Below are positions 35,815-47,449 of a DNA stretch of 64,000 bases, piece by piece. Position 1 is the stretch's first letter, and every line of letters starts with the position of its first letter. A program made the translations under genes and the position numbers. Source of the DNA: Rallus limicola (taxonomy: Eukaryota; Chordata; Aves; Gruiformes; Rallidae); NCBI GenBank assembly GCA_022605955.1, contig JAKCOZ010000012.1:26993956-27057955 (forward strand), written 5' to 3'. The notes below the pieces were generated by a model. The model ran no database searches. It was not told the origin of the DNA and worked only from the letters and a program-made list of their open reading frames with translations.

Positions 35815-36085
35815 AAAACGCTGCCACGCTAATATATGCCTGTTCCTTAAATTCTGTTAGCAGTTGTAAGACAGTCGGATCCCACCCATGGGAGCGTGTG
35901 CCCTCATGAAACACAATTACAATGAGAATATCTCATTATCTCATTGGCTTTAGCTTACTCTTCTGTTACCATGGTTTCAAATACACAGAGGAGCCTGAAA
36001 CTAAGAGCGCTGCTAACAAAGAACATCTCCTTGTACAATGACATCAGATCGTGTTAGACAGAATAGACTTAATTAAATACCCCCC
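35815..36085. promoter_or_regulatory. Candidate conserved non-coding element
   Basis: Unique AT-rich block with CACGCTAATATATGCC, ACACAATTACAATGAGAATA and GACTTAATTAAATACC. The repeated ATCTCATTATCTCATTGGC is a short internal direct repeat. Enhancer role inferred from composition only. Confidence 0.35.
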
Positions 36086-36539
36086 GACAGAGGGCAAAAT
36101 ATTGGAGTTGTGGGTACTTCTAAAAATGGCATCTCCTGGGCGTTGCGCGGGGCTGGGAAGCTCTGCCAAGGACCAAGCCAGTGGTTCCTGGTGGTACCAA
36201 GGAGCAGCAAACATCCTGATGTAGTTATGGAGATAAAACTGTCTGCAAATTTCTCTCCCTCCCTGCCCCGAGCCCTCTCCCACCTCTCCACGCTCCCTCC
36301 CCGACCGTGGCACTGTCCCGATCTCTGTGTGTGATGCTTTGGGCGATGCTCCATGAAGGGTGGCAGGACGTGGGTACCATCAACCCATCTGGGCTTCGTG
36401 CCACCCCACCCCTACACTAATTTGACCTTTTCCCCCTTATTTTTGCACCAGCAGCAATTCAGTCCCTGGGGAAGGGCAGAGATGTGCAGTGCTCGGACCC
36501 CCCGGCCGGCTGGTCCCACCACCCATGCAGCTCAGCTTT
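36086..36539. other. Intergenic sequence, no feature
   Basis: GC-moderate spacer between two AT-rich blocks. Nothing recognised. Confidence 0.45.
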
Positions 36540-37210
36540 GGGTTTCCAGCAGCAGCATTAAAAATTCCACAAATCATTTATTTACCCTGGAGTATATCCC
36601 ATGACATAATGTGACAATAATGACATCCCTAGTGGTGTTAATTGATTTTGTCCTGGTAGAGAGGGTAATTTGGCGTCCACGGCAGCCTCTAGATCATGGA
36701 CTTACTGATTGTCTTCCTAGGTAATATTACTGTTAATGAAGAGAAAACATGCTTTCCTCTTTAAAAGACAGTATGCTAATTATGACAGACAATAGAGAGT
36801 CAGGGGTCATTTATTATTTTTAAACAGAGACTTAATGCTAAATGACTGGCACGGAAGTGCAAAGCGACTGTAAATTAATAAGTGCAATTCCAGGCTCATA
36901 AAACCCAATGTTGCTATTAAATAAAAAGGAGAGCGTTCATGAAATATTCTCACCATCTGAATACTTGAAGGTGTGAATAATTAACAGCCAGAAGTTAACA
37001 TCCACTAGCTTGTAAAAGGTCTGATTAAAAGCGGTGTTCATCATCCGCTGAACCATCACAGCTCATTGGGTCAACATCTCCTAATTAATGATTTCTTATT
37101 AGAGAGATAAAACGTATTTTCTCGGGATAATTATTTTTTAAAAGGAAGGACTGTTTTGAATGTAATGTGTGGAATAATTAAGCCTCGTTTAATGGGGATG
37201 AGGCTGACGG
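36540..37210. promoter_or_regulatory. Strong candidate conserved non-coding element (enhancer-like)
   Basis: About 670 bases of complex AT-rich sequence without repeats. It contains multiple TAATTA homeodomain cores (36777-36782, 36978-36983, 37082-37087), AATAATTAAGCC, and GGGATAATTATTTTTTAAAA. The texture matches deeply conserved vertebrate enhancers: no low-complexity, few CpG, dense AT motifs in unique sequence. No splice sites or frames. Target gene is unknown; SHOX2 is suggested only by inferred synteny. Confidence 0.42.
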
Positions 37211-39784
37211 GGTTTCTAAGGGAGGTGTCGGTGTGGGCACTGGTGACACCGCTGGTCGTTAGCAAGGTCCCCGGGCAGATGGTTCACCTGAGGTCTCCTA
37301 TTCAGAGCTGACCTTTGCTAAAACCTGACCTAAGAAGTCCTTATGTTCAGCTTTCCTGGAAAATACCCTCCCCAGGCAGCACCCAAGCTAGCAAGCAGGC
37401 GATGCTGCAGCGGTCTCTTACCTGGGCTCCCTCTTTGGGTGACCCAACCCTGGACCGTGGACACCCTTTCATTTCAGTTCCCAGTTTACATCCCAACTTT
37501 CTGATGACAGGAACTGGTGGACATAACATGGCACGTGTCTTCCACCACGGACCAAAATGGGGAGCTGTAGAAGGCTCTGCATTTTTGGAGCAGTGTGGAA
37601 AGCTGCTGGTGAGGAGGACTCATCGCAAGGCAGAGGCTGGGATGAACCAAGTGGATGGTCAGGAGATGTAAAGGGGAGGTCCTATGGTGTGTAGCCAACT
37701 TCTGGTTCCACTTATTTAAGTTGCCATCACAAAATCAGGTCCTTCTAGAGACTCTCTTGAAAACACAATGATGAGTGTTAGGTTAGAGCAGGAGGAGAGA
37801 TGAGGCCATCTAGATTCCAGCAGAAACCGAATGCTTACAGACCTGTCTCTTTTGCTATATGCATGTAATTTCAATTGGTATTAATAAAGTATCAGCTGAA
37901 TTCAGTGGAAGGGAGCTGACCTTTATTGCTCTTTGTTGGAAAACTTTAAAAAATTCATTATAGGCCATCATTGGAGGTGTCACTCTAACCTTCATCTTAC
38001 TGTTCCCATCTCATCTTGGCTTTGTTTCATGTGCAAAACCATAGCACACCTGGTGCTGCCCACTCCAGACCTTGCAGAATCAGGGGTCCAGCTGCCCCAC
38101 ATTCACAGGAACGTTCACAGGACTGACTTCTTAGCTGAAAGTAGTTTGAAAAACAGAATGTCCTTATTTTCTGTATTAACTTTAGAAGACCTCCCAGGCA
38201 CCATTTTACAGCTTTTCTTCATAGGAACAAAGAAGACTTTTTTTGATCCATTTTAGCCTGAGTAGCTAAATAAAAAACTCTAAAAAATATTTAATAATAA
38301 ATTTGTATATTTATTTATGTTCAGAAACCGGGATTTATTTTTTTTTTCACCTGCTGTGAGAACCACAACAGCATGATGATGTGCCATCACTTAAACCTCA
38401 GGATCACCACTGAGGTTTTCTCCATTTCTACTCTTGGTGCATCCACGTTAATATAAATAATTAATTAAATTTTTATTCTTATGTTTTCCAAAATAACTTT
38501 GTCAGTGGCTTCAGGAATGGGTTTAGTATTTAGGATGCGTGTTGAAGGATAGTGGTTGTCACACTGAGCAATGTACATATGTAGAAATAGAAATACCTCA
38601 TTTTTGTACATATATAGGTATAGAAAACCCTCATTTTAAAAAAAAAAAATAACTAAATATCCCTGGAAGGGCGAAAATGGTACCCCATAAATTATGAGCA
38701 TCAGCCACTGGGTTAGTGTGAGCCATGCCATTCTGCATGCTGAAGAAATACTGGTTTAGTGGATTGAAATAGTGTTGAAGAAATACTGAATTAGTGGATT
38801 GAAAGTCCTCATGGGCTGGGTAAATAGGACCTTCATGGAAAAGGATGACTATGTCCTATTTAACTCCCTCCCAAGGTTATAGGGCAATTGTAATCCTATA
38901 AATACCTAACTTGGGGAGATAGATTGAGACTGGTGCCAACAATTCTGCTCCACCCCTGAAAGGGGAGACACCTCCGGGGTTGTAAAGGTGCTGTGGGGGG
39001 CAACCAAAAAGAGCCTCTGTTTTGGGACATGAATTATGAAGGAAGCTGGAGACAGCCACGTCTGGTTAATCTAACAAAAGGGGGAGTAAAAGGGTAATCT
39101 CTGAGAGATACACGGTGTCCTGGAAGGGAGGGAATTAATGCGGATGAGATGTCAAAGGCAGTTAATAATTTAAAAGCCACAGGTAATGGGCTGGCAGGAT
39201 TTTCTGGGGATAGATCAGCCAATATGGGCATGGCAGGAGCAGCCTGGGGTTCTGAAGGAGTTGGGCTCGCTTGTTGATGTCGCTTTGCTTTCTCATTCGC
39301 TTGGAAGCAGTGCTGGGAGTGGGGATAGATGCCCAACACCAGCTCTCCCAGGCCTGTATCACATCCGTTCTTCCCGGTGCCTGGGGTTTTCCCCATCATC
39401 TCCCCTGATGCACGTGGCTTGGTGGCTCCACTCGACGTGTCGGCTCCGAGGGTGGTCACTGCTGAGAGGCATAAATAGCACTGCCCTGCAAACTGCCCGA
39501 TGAGCTGCTGTCCATTGGGTTGGGCAAGCTGCTGCATGTGTGGCCATGGAAGCCTGGACATCGTGACCTCAAGGAGGTCCACCTTGCTGGACCAGGAGAG
39601 GAAAGACAAGAGGATTTCACCAGGGGAGCATCAGCATCACTGGTTTTCATAGTACCCTCAAACCAGCCAGTGTCACCCATGGTACTGCAGCAAGAGCTCA
39701 GTGGAAAAATAATTGTGAAAGACCTGGTAACTCAGGTGTGAACCCCCCAGGGTGGGGAGATGCTGGTGTTATAGTGGTCATGGT
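37211..39784. other. Intergenic, AT-rich in the middle, two short tandem duplications
   Basis: 37850-38560 is AT-rich and may be partly conserved. Two imperfect tandem duplications are visible: 38571-38638 (period about 34, TGTACATAT...CCTCATTTT) and 38741-38810 (period 35, TGAAGAAATACTG...GTGGATTGAAA). No exon recognised. A 191-codon minus-strand frame at 39034-39609 has no known domain. Confidence 0.4.
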
Positions 39785-40320
39785 GCCACGTAAACAACAA
39801 CAAAGAACTCTGAGGACAGCACAGTCCCTAAGGTTTGGGGGTTTTCTTTTTAATTTGCTTGTTAAACACAGATTTCTAAGCGGTGACCTGCATTAAAAGC
39901 AGCTCCTGGTGCTCATTTGCATTTAAAGAAGGGCAATTCAAGCTCTTAAAACTCCAAAATCTGCATGAAGTGGGGGCCAATGAACCAATATTTACACTGG
40001 GTCCATTTTGGTGACTAAACGGCATTTTAGCCCTTGTTATAATGAGGGAGCACTGCTCACACTGCCAGCCTGTTTTTGACTTGCTCTAATGATCCAGAGG
40101 TGTGGCTATGCTTTAATGATACGCTTTAATAATTTATCAATAGAGTTTGTAAGTGCTAATTTGCACTTTTAGGTGCATATTCTCCTTTTGAAGCTGTCGT
40201 ACAACCCCCCATTAATGTTAATAGGAATTGTGCTCACATTAAAAGGAGATTATACCCCTTAGGTGTTTAACATCTGACTTCTCTAGGTCTTAAATTGCAT
40301 GGCTGAATGTCACTTCTTTC
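39785..40320. promoter_or_regulatory. Candidate conserved non-coding element
   Basis: AT-rich, CpG-poor block with several homeodomain-like or AT motifs (CTTTAATAATTTATCAATAG, CCATTAATGTTAATAGG). It contains CTCATTTGCATTTAAAG near 39912, which includes an ATTTGCAT POU octamer. No exon features. Enhancer role is inferred from composition only. Confidence 0.35.
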
Positions 40321-40619
40321 ATTTAGGAGGATGGCTTTCTTGTTGTGCCGTCACCACACGAGTGCAAAGGCAACGACGAGGTGGGGGAAAAACAGCTTGG
40401 GAAGTGGTAAGTCAGTGCACCGGCCTTGACTCCTTAGTCTCGGGCTTAAATCTAATGCCAGCACGAGGTGAAGTGAGGCTGGTGACAGATCGGATCCGTT
40501 TAGGTGTTGGCCACCAAAGGGGATGGGATAATTCGCCATGGTTGCCACGTGGCCATCGGAGCTACCCAGATGTATGCAGGAGGTTATTGTGTGCCCAGGA
40601 AAAAGTGATAGCCCGATAA

Positions 40620-41098
40620 ACATGGGCTCCTCACCATCAGAAGGACATGGAGAGCCTGGAGCCAGTCCAGAGAAGGGCAACCAGGCTGGGGAAGGGGCTG
40701 GAGGGCAAATCCTCTGAGGAGCAGCTGAGGGAGCTGGGGGTGTTGAGCCTGGAGAAGAGGAGGCTGAGGGGAGACCTTCTCCCCACCTGCCCTGCCCTGC
40801 CAGGAGGGTGCAGAGAGGTGGGCGAGGGTCTCTTCAGGCAGGGGCCAGGAGCTGGCAGGAGGGGCAATGGGCTCAAGCTGTGCCAGGGCAGGGTCAGCTC
40901 AGCTGGGAGGGCAAAGTTCTTCCCTGGCAGAGTTGTGGGGCTGTGGCACAGGCTGCCCAGGGAGGGGCTGAGTCCCCATCCCTGGGTGTGTTTAACAGAG
41001 GGGAGATGAGGTGCTCAGGGATCTGGTTTAGCTTAGGATGGGAATGGTTGGACTCCATGATCTTAAAGGGCTTTTCCAACCTGGTAATTCTGTGAAAT
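40620..41098 (+). mobile_element. CR1: CR1 LINE 3' fragment (group C)
   Basis: Sense copy from GGGCTCCTCACCATCAGAAG to ACCTGGTAATTCTGTGAAAT. It encodes the C-terminal ORF2 peptide pieces RRATRLGKGLEGKSSEEQ and [17 protein letters not shown] in one open frame of about 120 codons, then shifts frame near 40985. Confidence 0.93.
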
Positions 41099-41425
41099 AG
41101 TCCAGAAGACAGACCAGCTAAGTGTTTAAGAGAGAATCTAATCACTTCTGGGGGCAATCTTTGTGATAGCATCAAATGCCAGCATTTATGAATTGATGTC
41201 TAATTAACGGGAAGTAGGTGAACGTCTGTATTTATCTCCTGACTTAACGAATCACTTAAGCAGAAACCTGAATCCTATTTACCTCCCTGAAATTAATTCG
41301 GTTTGGCTATGCATTTAAAGGGAGAAGCAGCAAGTTTTCACCTCTTACCCCTTTTACTAAGCTCACAGCAGCTAATAATGGGGATTTGGGAAGATAAAGT
41401 GGGAAACAGAGTTATTTGGGTGGAA
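41099..41425. other. Intergenic AT-rich sequence between CR1 copies
   Basis: Contains CTAATTAACG near 41200 and other AT motifs. Could be a conserved element interrupted by repeats. No gene. Confidence 0.35.
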
Positions 41426-41471
41426 GAATCCTTGGGGTCCCTTCCAACCCAGACCATTCTATGATTCTAAG
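41426..41471 (+). mobile_element. CR1: Tiny CR1 3'-end remnant
   Basis: Only the last ~45 bases of a CR1 element are present: CTTGGGGTCCCTTCCAACCC followed by AGACCATTCTATGATTCT. It is a very short 5'-truncated insertion in sense orientation. Confidence 0.85.
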
Positions 41472-42534
41472 AGTGAGGTGGTCTGATTTGCACAGGGATG
41501 CGTTAGCCAATGCATAGAGGAGCATGCAGTCCATAAGGAAGAGGACTCATTAGTGACTGAAACCCATCTTCCCCAGAAATACATAGAGCTGGTCCCAGCT
41601 CAGCTCCTAGCCTTCATCACCCCAACGTGGTCTTCTGGTTAACTCTTCATCCCTTTGGTGGGTTTCTGTGAGGGAGTGGATGATTTAAAGCAGGTTTGGG
41701 GTGAGCAGGGTGACTCCTCACCCATCACCTTGCGAGGGGAGGGGTCAGCAGGGCAACCTGGCTCCAGAGTCCTCCTGCCTCATCCCCATCAGCACCCTCC
41801 TTTGGGTTGCTCCATTTGCCAAGACTTTTTTTTTCCCCAAAAAGCTGATGGGCATCCCTAGGGCAGCAGATTAGACTGGCATGTTACCTCCTGATCTGCC
41901 AGGATTGACTGCAGAGCTTCACACCCTGTGAGGGCAGAGACAAGGCAAAACCCCCAGATGTTTCTGCTCAAGATGTGGTGCTTTGTTTTGGCACTGGAGA
42001 TCTGGGTACTCCTAACAAGCTTCACAAACAAGCTACAAGGCCAGGCCTTCCTTGGGATTCAGATTTCTCTGATGCTCCATAGTCTTGCAGCTTGAAGTTG
42101 TCAGCATCTGTCTGAGTGTTGAACTTTTGGAAGGAAAGGATGGACAAAGGGGGTTTTTACCTGTCTGAGATGTGACAGGTGAGAAGAATATCCAGAATAT
42201 TCTGCCTGGAAAGCAGAGAGTAATGAAGTGATTGTGTCACTTCTGGATCAGGTACCACGTTTCCCAGTGCACACCAGATGCTGCCAGTCCTGAAAGCTGT
42301 TTCTTTGGCCAAGGGTCATTTCCCTTCAAGAGCTTGTTGAGAGGAGGGTGAGATGCCAAACCTGAACTTGCAGACCGAGGGAGCTGGTGGCTGGTTGATG
42401 GCTGCTGTTTTGATGCCCCTGTGAGTGGTTGCAGCAGGAAAAGCACCTATCTCCTACAGCAAGCAGTGCCTGAGTCATGGAGTGACCAACCTCTACCTCT
42501 CCAACCCCAGAAACTTCCCAGTGCACTGCAACCT
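41472..42534. other. Intergenic sequence, no feature
   Basis: Ordinary mixed sequence with a T9 run near 41826. No exon, RNA or repeat recognised. Confidence 0.45.
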
Positions 42535-43411
42535 CAGCAAGTGCCAATGATCCAAAGCTGGGAGGAGTGGCTGACACACAGGACACTGCGCTGCCACCCA
42601 GAGAGACCTGGCCAGGCTGGAGAGCTGGGCAGGGAGAGACCTCATGAAGTTCAACAAAAGCAAGTGCAGAGTCTGGCACCTGGGAAGGAAGAACTGTTGG
42701 AATCAGGACAGGCTGGGGGTGACCTGCTGGAGAAGAGCTCTGTGGAGAAGGACCTGGGGGTGCTGGTGGGTGACAGGGTGGCCATGAGCCAGCAGTGTGT
42801 CCTGGGGCTGAGAGAGACAATGGGATCCTGGGGGCATCAGGAGGAGTGTGGGCAGCAGGTCACAGGAGGGGATCCTCCCCCTCTGCTCTGCCCTGCTCAG
42901 GCCCCACCTGCAGTGTTGTGTCCAGTGCTGGGCTCCCTGGGATCAAAAGGACAGGGATCTCCTGGAGAGAGTCCAGAGGAGGCTGTGGAGATGCTGAAGG
43001 GCCTGGAGCATCTCCCCTAGGAGGAAAGGCTGAGGGAGCTGGGGCTGCTCAGCCTTGAGAAGAGAAGACTAAGGGGGGACCTTAGTAATGTTTATTATTA
43101 TCTTAAGCATGGGCTGCAGGGGGAAATGGGCAGCCCCTTTTCAGTGTCTGTGGGGACAGGACAAGGGGCGATGGGCTCAAGGTGGAGCACAGGGAGTTCC
43201 ACCCCAACATGGGGAAAAACTTTTTCCCAGTGAGGGTGAGGGAGCCCTGGGCCAGGCTGCCCAGGGGGTGTGGAGCAGAATCTCTGGAGAGATTCCAGCC
43301 CCGTCTGGACACCGCCCTGTGTGCCCTGTCCTAGGGACCCTGCTTTGGCAGGGGGTTGGACCCCATGGGCTCTGGAGGGCCCTGCCAACCCTTGTGATTC
43401 TGTGATTCTGC
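42535..43411 (+). mobile_element. CR1: CR1 LINE 3' fragment, longest copy in the window (group A)
   Basis: About 875 bases in sense orientation. It begins within the reverse-transcriptase end of ORF2 (GATCCAAAGCTGGGAGGAGT), passes AGCTCTGTGGAGAAGGACCT, and ends TTGTGATTCTGTGATTCTG. Frameshifts break the ORF2 frame. The 5' border is approximate; similarity could begin up to 60 bases earlier. Confidence 0.92.
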
Positions 43412-43479
43412 AGGGAGGCAGCAGGGGTGGCTGGCTGTGGAGCTGGCCTTGCAGTGGAGCGGGATGATTGTCTATGACA

Positions 43480-43700
43480 CGGGTGCTTGGTATTCATCTG
43501 CATAAACTTTCTACACTCGTCTACACACCGGCTGAAAGATATAATGAATGCCTTACATGTTAATCATGAGAGAGAGGGAGCAGTCGGGATGTGCTGGCTG
43601 ATGAATTATGCATTTTGCCCCACCTGGGAGTTAATATTTACCATATCTTGCTGAAATCCATTAGGAAGAACAAACATTGTATTTACCCGACAAGCTGCAC
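43480..43700. promoter_or_regulatory. Candidate conserved non-coding element
   Basis: An AT-rich island sits between a CR1 copy and GC-rich sequence. It includes GTTAATCATGAG, GATGAATTATGCATTTTG and GTTAATATTTACC, resembling homeodomain and POU-type sites. No conservation data were available, so enhancer function is inference. Confidence 0.3.
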
Positions 43701-43975
43701 AACCGTTCATTTGCATCACTGCCCGTGAGGAGAAGGCAGGAGGCTGCTGCCAGGGTGAGCCGGGCTCCAAACCCTGCCCTGCCCCTGTGCCCTCCCCTCC
43801 AGGGATGGAGCTGTGCTCCGGTCACGGGCGCACGGCACCGGCCTCCTCAGTGGCACCCAGGTGGGAAAGGCCCAATGTGGGATCTCTGGGAGGTAACTGG
43901 AGCTGTGCGGGGAGGGGGCTGAGCCGCTGCACCAGCACGGAGGGGCTGACACCTGTGCCTGCACACCCTGAGGGT

Positions 43976-44475
43976 GGATGAGACCCGTGCCCATGAGTGT
44001 GGATGGGACCCATTCCCGTGCCCCCTGAGTGTGGATGAGACCCGTGCCCATGCACCCTGAGCAGGCCTGAGACCCATTCCCATGCACCCTGAGCAGGCCT
44101 GAGAGCCATTCCCATGCACCCTGAACGTGGATGGGACCCATTCCCATGCTCCCTGAGTGTGGGTGAGACCCGTGCCCATGCACCCTGAGCAGGCCTGAGA
44201 CCCATTCCCATGCACCCTGAGCAGGGCTGAGAGCCATTCCCATGCACCCTGAACGTGGATGGGACCCATTCCCATGCTCCCTGAGTGTGGGTGAGACCCA
44301 TGCCCATGCACCCTGAGCAGGGCTGAGAGCCATTCCCATGCCCCCTGAGTGTGGGTGAGACCCATTCCTGTGCCCCCTGAGTGTGGATGAGACCCATCCC
44401 CACACACCCTGAGCAGGGCTGAGACCCGTGCCTGCACACCCTGAGTGTGGATGAGACCTGTGCCCACGCACCCTT
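43976..44475. repeat. 32-bp minisatellite with 128-bp higher-order period
   Basis: Units of about 32 bases read CCATGCACCCTGAGCAGGCC, then TGAGACCCATTC. Four unit variants recur in order, one carrying GAACGTGGATGGG at 44123 and again 128 bases later at 44251. The variant series shows the array grew partly by duplicating blocks of four units. Open frames across it are repeat artefacts. Confidence 0.95.
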
Positions 44476-44892
44476 AGCCACTGCTAAGTGATCTGGCTGT
44501 GGACATGGAGACTCCCTGCCTGCCCTGTCACCCTCCACAGTTTCCCACCTTCTGCTGTGTTCCTTCCTGACACTGCTGTGAAAGTACCGACTTTTTGGTT
44601 TGGTTTGTGTTGTTTTTTCATTTTTTAGAAAAAAACAAATCATTAGAGAAACTCCTTCTGGACAGATTTCCATTCCTTTGTGGGCTGTGACAGATGTGCC
44701 CTTGACAGCTCAGTCCTGCTTGTGCCAGCACCCTGCTCACCTGGAACCAGAAAGGACCCTTTACTGGTGGAAAACCAGTCACTGACCACAGAGGCAAGTG
44801 CAGGCTCAGCAGTGACAGTCTCACACAGACAGGTGACCATGCAGGGCAGGATGGATGGGGTTTTACTGACCCATCCCTCTGCAGTCATCAGC

Positions 44893-45008
44893 TGTCGTGG
44901 TTATGACCCAGCTGAGCACTGGGCAGTCACTTGCTCGCTTCCCCCACACAGGGGGGAGAAATGGGGGGAAAAGAGAAGAAAAAAAAAGAGTAAAAGAAAA
45001 GGAGACAA
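44893..45008 (+). mobile_element. Probable fragment of an avian LTR retroelement
   Basis: The stretch TGTCGTGGTTATGACCCAGC, then GAGCACTGGGCAGTCACTTG and CTCGCTTCCCCCACACAGGG, then a purine tract with GTAAAAG resembles the start of a common bird endogenous retroviral LTR. It is diverged and only about 115 bases. No retroviral gene is present nearby. The assignment rests on memory of the repeat, so it is tentative. Confidence 0.5.
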
Positions 45009-45649
45009 AGGCAAGCTTTGTGGCAGGATTGGCACAGAAGTAAAACCCATCTCACACAGCTCAGCACTTCTGCAGGTGGGGGGAGACAGAAGGTACCTGG
45101 GATGCAAAGGGAGATAAAGAGAAAACCCTGGTCTTTAAATCCTGGGATGTGGAAGAGCCACGTGGGGATGGGCTCATCCCTGTCTGGACTGTGGTATTTT
45201 TTTTGGTAGGAGTTGGTATGCCAAGTCTGGGCTCACACCATCCCAGGAGGCACAGTCCCCCGTGACCATCCTTCAGCAGGGACTGTCAGCCCCTCAGGGA
45301 GCCCCCAGCACCTCCCAGCAGGATGCCCAGGGGCCTGAGATGTGGGTGTGCAGGTCACTTCACCATGTAGTGATGCTCAGGGCATGGATGTCCCTGGTAG
45401 GGATTCAGCTCCCCGCAAGCTTGAGGTTGTGTTTACTTTCAGTCTGCCTCTCCAGATGCCTCTGCTGAGTTTGCTCAAGGTGCTTTGTGGAGCAGGAGCA
45501 GACACGTGGCACTGAGGAGCCTCAGCCAGGCTGCTTCCTAAGGGATGGAGACCAAGCAGTGTGTTTGTAAAACCAACTCTTGACAGCGTTTGCTGCCAAG
45601 CCCATGGGAGGAGCAGTGCAGAGGAACAAGCACACTCCTACTAGGGTAT
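45009..45649. other. Intergenic sequence, no feature
   Basis: GC-moderate sequence between an LTR-like fragment and a minisatellite. No exon recognised. Confidence 0.45.
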
Positions 45650-46327
45650 CCCCAGCACCCTCAGCACCCCAGTACCATCATCATCCCCAGTATCTCAAGC
45701 ATCCCCAACACCCCCAGCACCTCCAGCATCTCCAACATGCCCAGCACCCCCAGCATCTCCAGAAGCCCCAGCATCCCCAGCACCCCCAGTGTGCCCAGCA
45801 CCTCCAACATCCTCAGCACCTCCAACATGTCCAGCACCCCCAGTGTGCCCAGCACCTCCAACATCCCCAGCACCTCCAACATGCCCAGCACTCCCAGCAT
45901 CTCCAGCACCCCCAGCATCTCCAGAAGCCCCAGCATCCCCAGCACCCTCAGTGTACCTAGCACCTCCAACATGCCCAGCACCTCCAACATCGCCAGCAAC
46001 TCCAACACGCCCAGCATTCCCAGCATCTCCAGAACCCCCAGCAATCCCAGAACCTCCAACATGCCCAGCACCCCCAGTGTGCCCAGCACCTCCAACATGC
46101 CCAGCACCTCCAACATCCCCAGCACTTCCAACATGCCCAGCACTCTCAGCATCTCCAGAACCCCCAGCAATCCCAACACCTCCAACATGCCCAGCACCCT
46201 CAGCGTGCCCCACACCCCCAGTATCCCCAGCACCTCCAACATGCCCAGCACCCTCAGCGTGCCCCGCACCCCCAGTATCCCCAGCACCTCCAACATGCCC
46301 AGCACCCTCAGTGTGCCCAGCACCCAA
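45650..46327. repeat. 18-bp minisatellite, about 38 copies
   Basis: Tandem units of the form CAGCACCTCCAACATGCC, interspersed with variants such as CAGCACCCCCAGTGTGCC and CAGAAGCCCCAGCATCCC. The plus strand is very C-rich and nearly free of G runs. The unit length is divisible by three and carries no stop, so several frames stay open for 240-310 codons. I treat these as non-coding. Confidence 0.96.
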
Positions 46328-47245
46328 GGTGGCCGATGCCTGTGGCTGGGTGGGTGGGAGCCTGGGCTGGGAGCCCCCACCTTGCTTGCAGAGCCCCCTG
46401 CACAAGCAAAGGACCAGTTTGAGAGGGAAGGGAAAGCAGAGACGTCGTATTTTTACAGAAATCGATGAGGGGAGGCAGAGGAAGGAGAGGACCAGGCTTC
46501 TAAGGAGCAGAACATATTTCATCTCTGCTCCCCATCCCAGTCCCTCCAGGACCCACGCGGGCTGTGGCATCCGACAAGCCGGCGGTTTCAATCGCAGCCG
46601 CGCCGCCTCTGCCGGCACCGCGTTTGAAGGTGCCACGGGAGAACGGGGCTCTCTGTGAAGCCCAGAGTTTCAAGAAAATAGTCTGTTCCCTGCCCCTGTT
46701 CAGAGACGAGCTCTTGAAAGCCTTCAGAAACTCCACCGACACAGCACCGCTCCCCTTCCCGGGAGTGCTGGCGTCCCGCCGCACCGCGGCTGCTCTCACC
46801 TGCCTGGTGTCGTGCTTCAGCAGAGGAACACAGCGGTTGCAGGGAGGCTCAAGAGCCTGTCAGAGCACTTAAATAAACCTTTCCCTGTTTTCTTCCTATT
46901 TAAATGAAGAAGAGGAAAACAAAAAGAAGTTCTTTCCTTTTTTCTGACAACGTGCTTCGAGCGCTGGCAGCGTTTCCTGCAAAGAGGAAGCTCCAGCATC
47001 CCCCAGGGGCTCCTCCTGCCTGTGAGTGAGGCAAACCCTGGGCAGACCCAGGGAAGGTCCAGGTTGGGTTTTTTCCCATGTGCTGGCCAGGCAGGTTGGG
47101 CAGGAGGGAAGAAACACTTGAGGAGCTGCCCTGACCCATGGCCAGCTCTGGCAAGGGGCAGCACCCGCACTGCCCTCACACCGCAGGGCAATAAGGAACT
47201 TACCCAGGTTCATCACTCACTTACTAGCACTGAATCTGATTCTTC
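46328..47245. other. GC-rich intergenic sequence with a CpG-rich patch
   Basis: 46555-46770 is rich in CpG (for example GCAGCCGCGCCGCCTCTGCC). A 102-codon plus-strand frame begins at 46564, but no domain, splice site or family is recognisable. It could be a small CpG island or a regulatory element. Confidence 0.35.
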
Positions 47246-47449
47246 CCCTTTCCTTTCCCCTTCCCTTCCCTTCCCTTCCCTTCCCTTCCCTTCCCTTCCC
47301 TTCCCTTCCCTTCCCTTCCCTTCCCTTCCCTTCCCTTCCCTTCCCTTCCCTTCCCTTCCCTTCCCTTCCCTTCCCTTCCCTTCCCTTCCTTTCCTTTCCC
47401 CTTTCCTTTCCCCTTTCCTTTCCCTTCCCACCCCTTCCCTTCCCTTCCG
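47246..47449. repeat. TTCCC pentanucleotide microsatellite
   Basis: About 200 bases of CCCTT repeats on the plus strand, pure in the centre with TTTCC variants at both edges. All plus frames read as repeated Pro-Ser-Leu-Pro-Phe-type peptides and are artefacts. Confidence 0.98.

Noticed and set aside
43716..44673. Minus-strand frames of 206-283 codons with GMGLIHTQGA-type repeats
   Set aside because: Products of the 32-bp minisatellite; three minus frames read similar repeats in parallel.
45590..46658. Open frames of about 240-310 codons on both strands as protein-coding genes
   Set aside because: They lie in an 18-bp stop-free minisatellite; several frames are open at once and no promoter, splice site or domain is present.
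46564..46872. 102-codon plus frame in CpG-rich DNA as a gene
   Set aside because: No recognisable family or splice structure; kept only as a CpG-rich patch.
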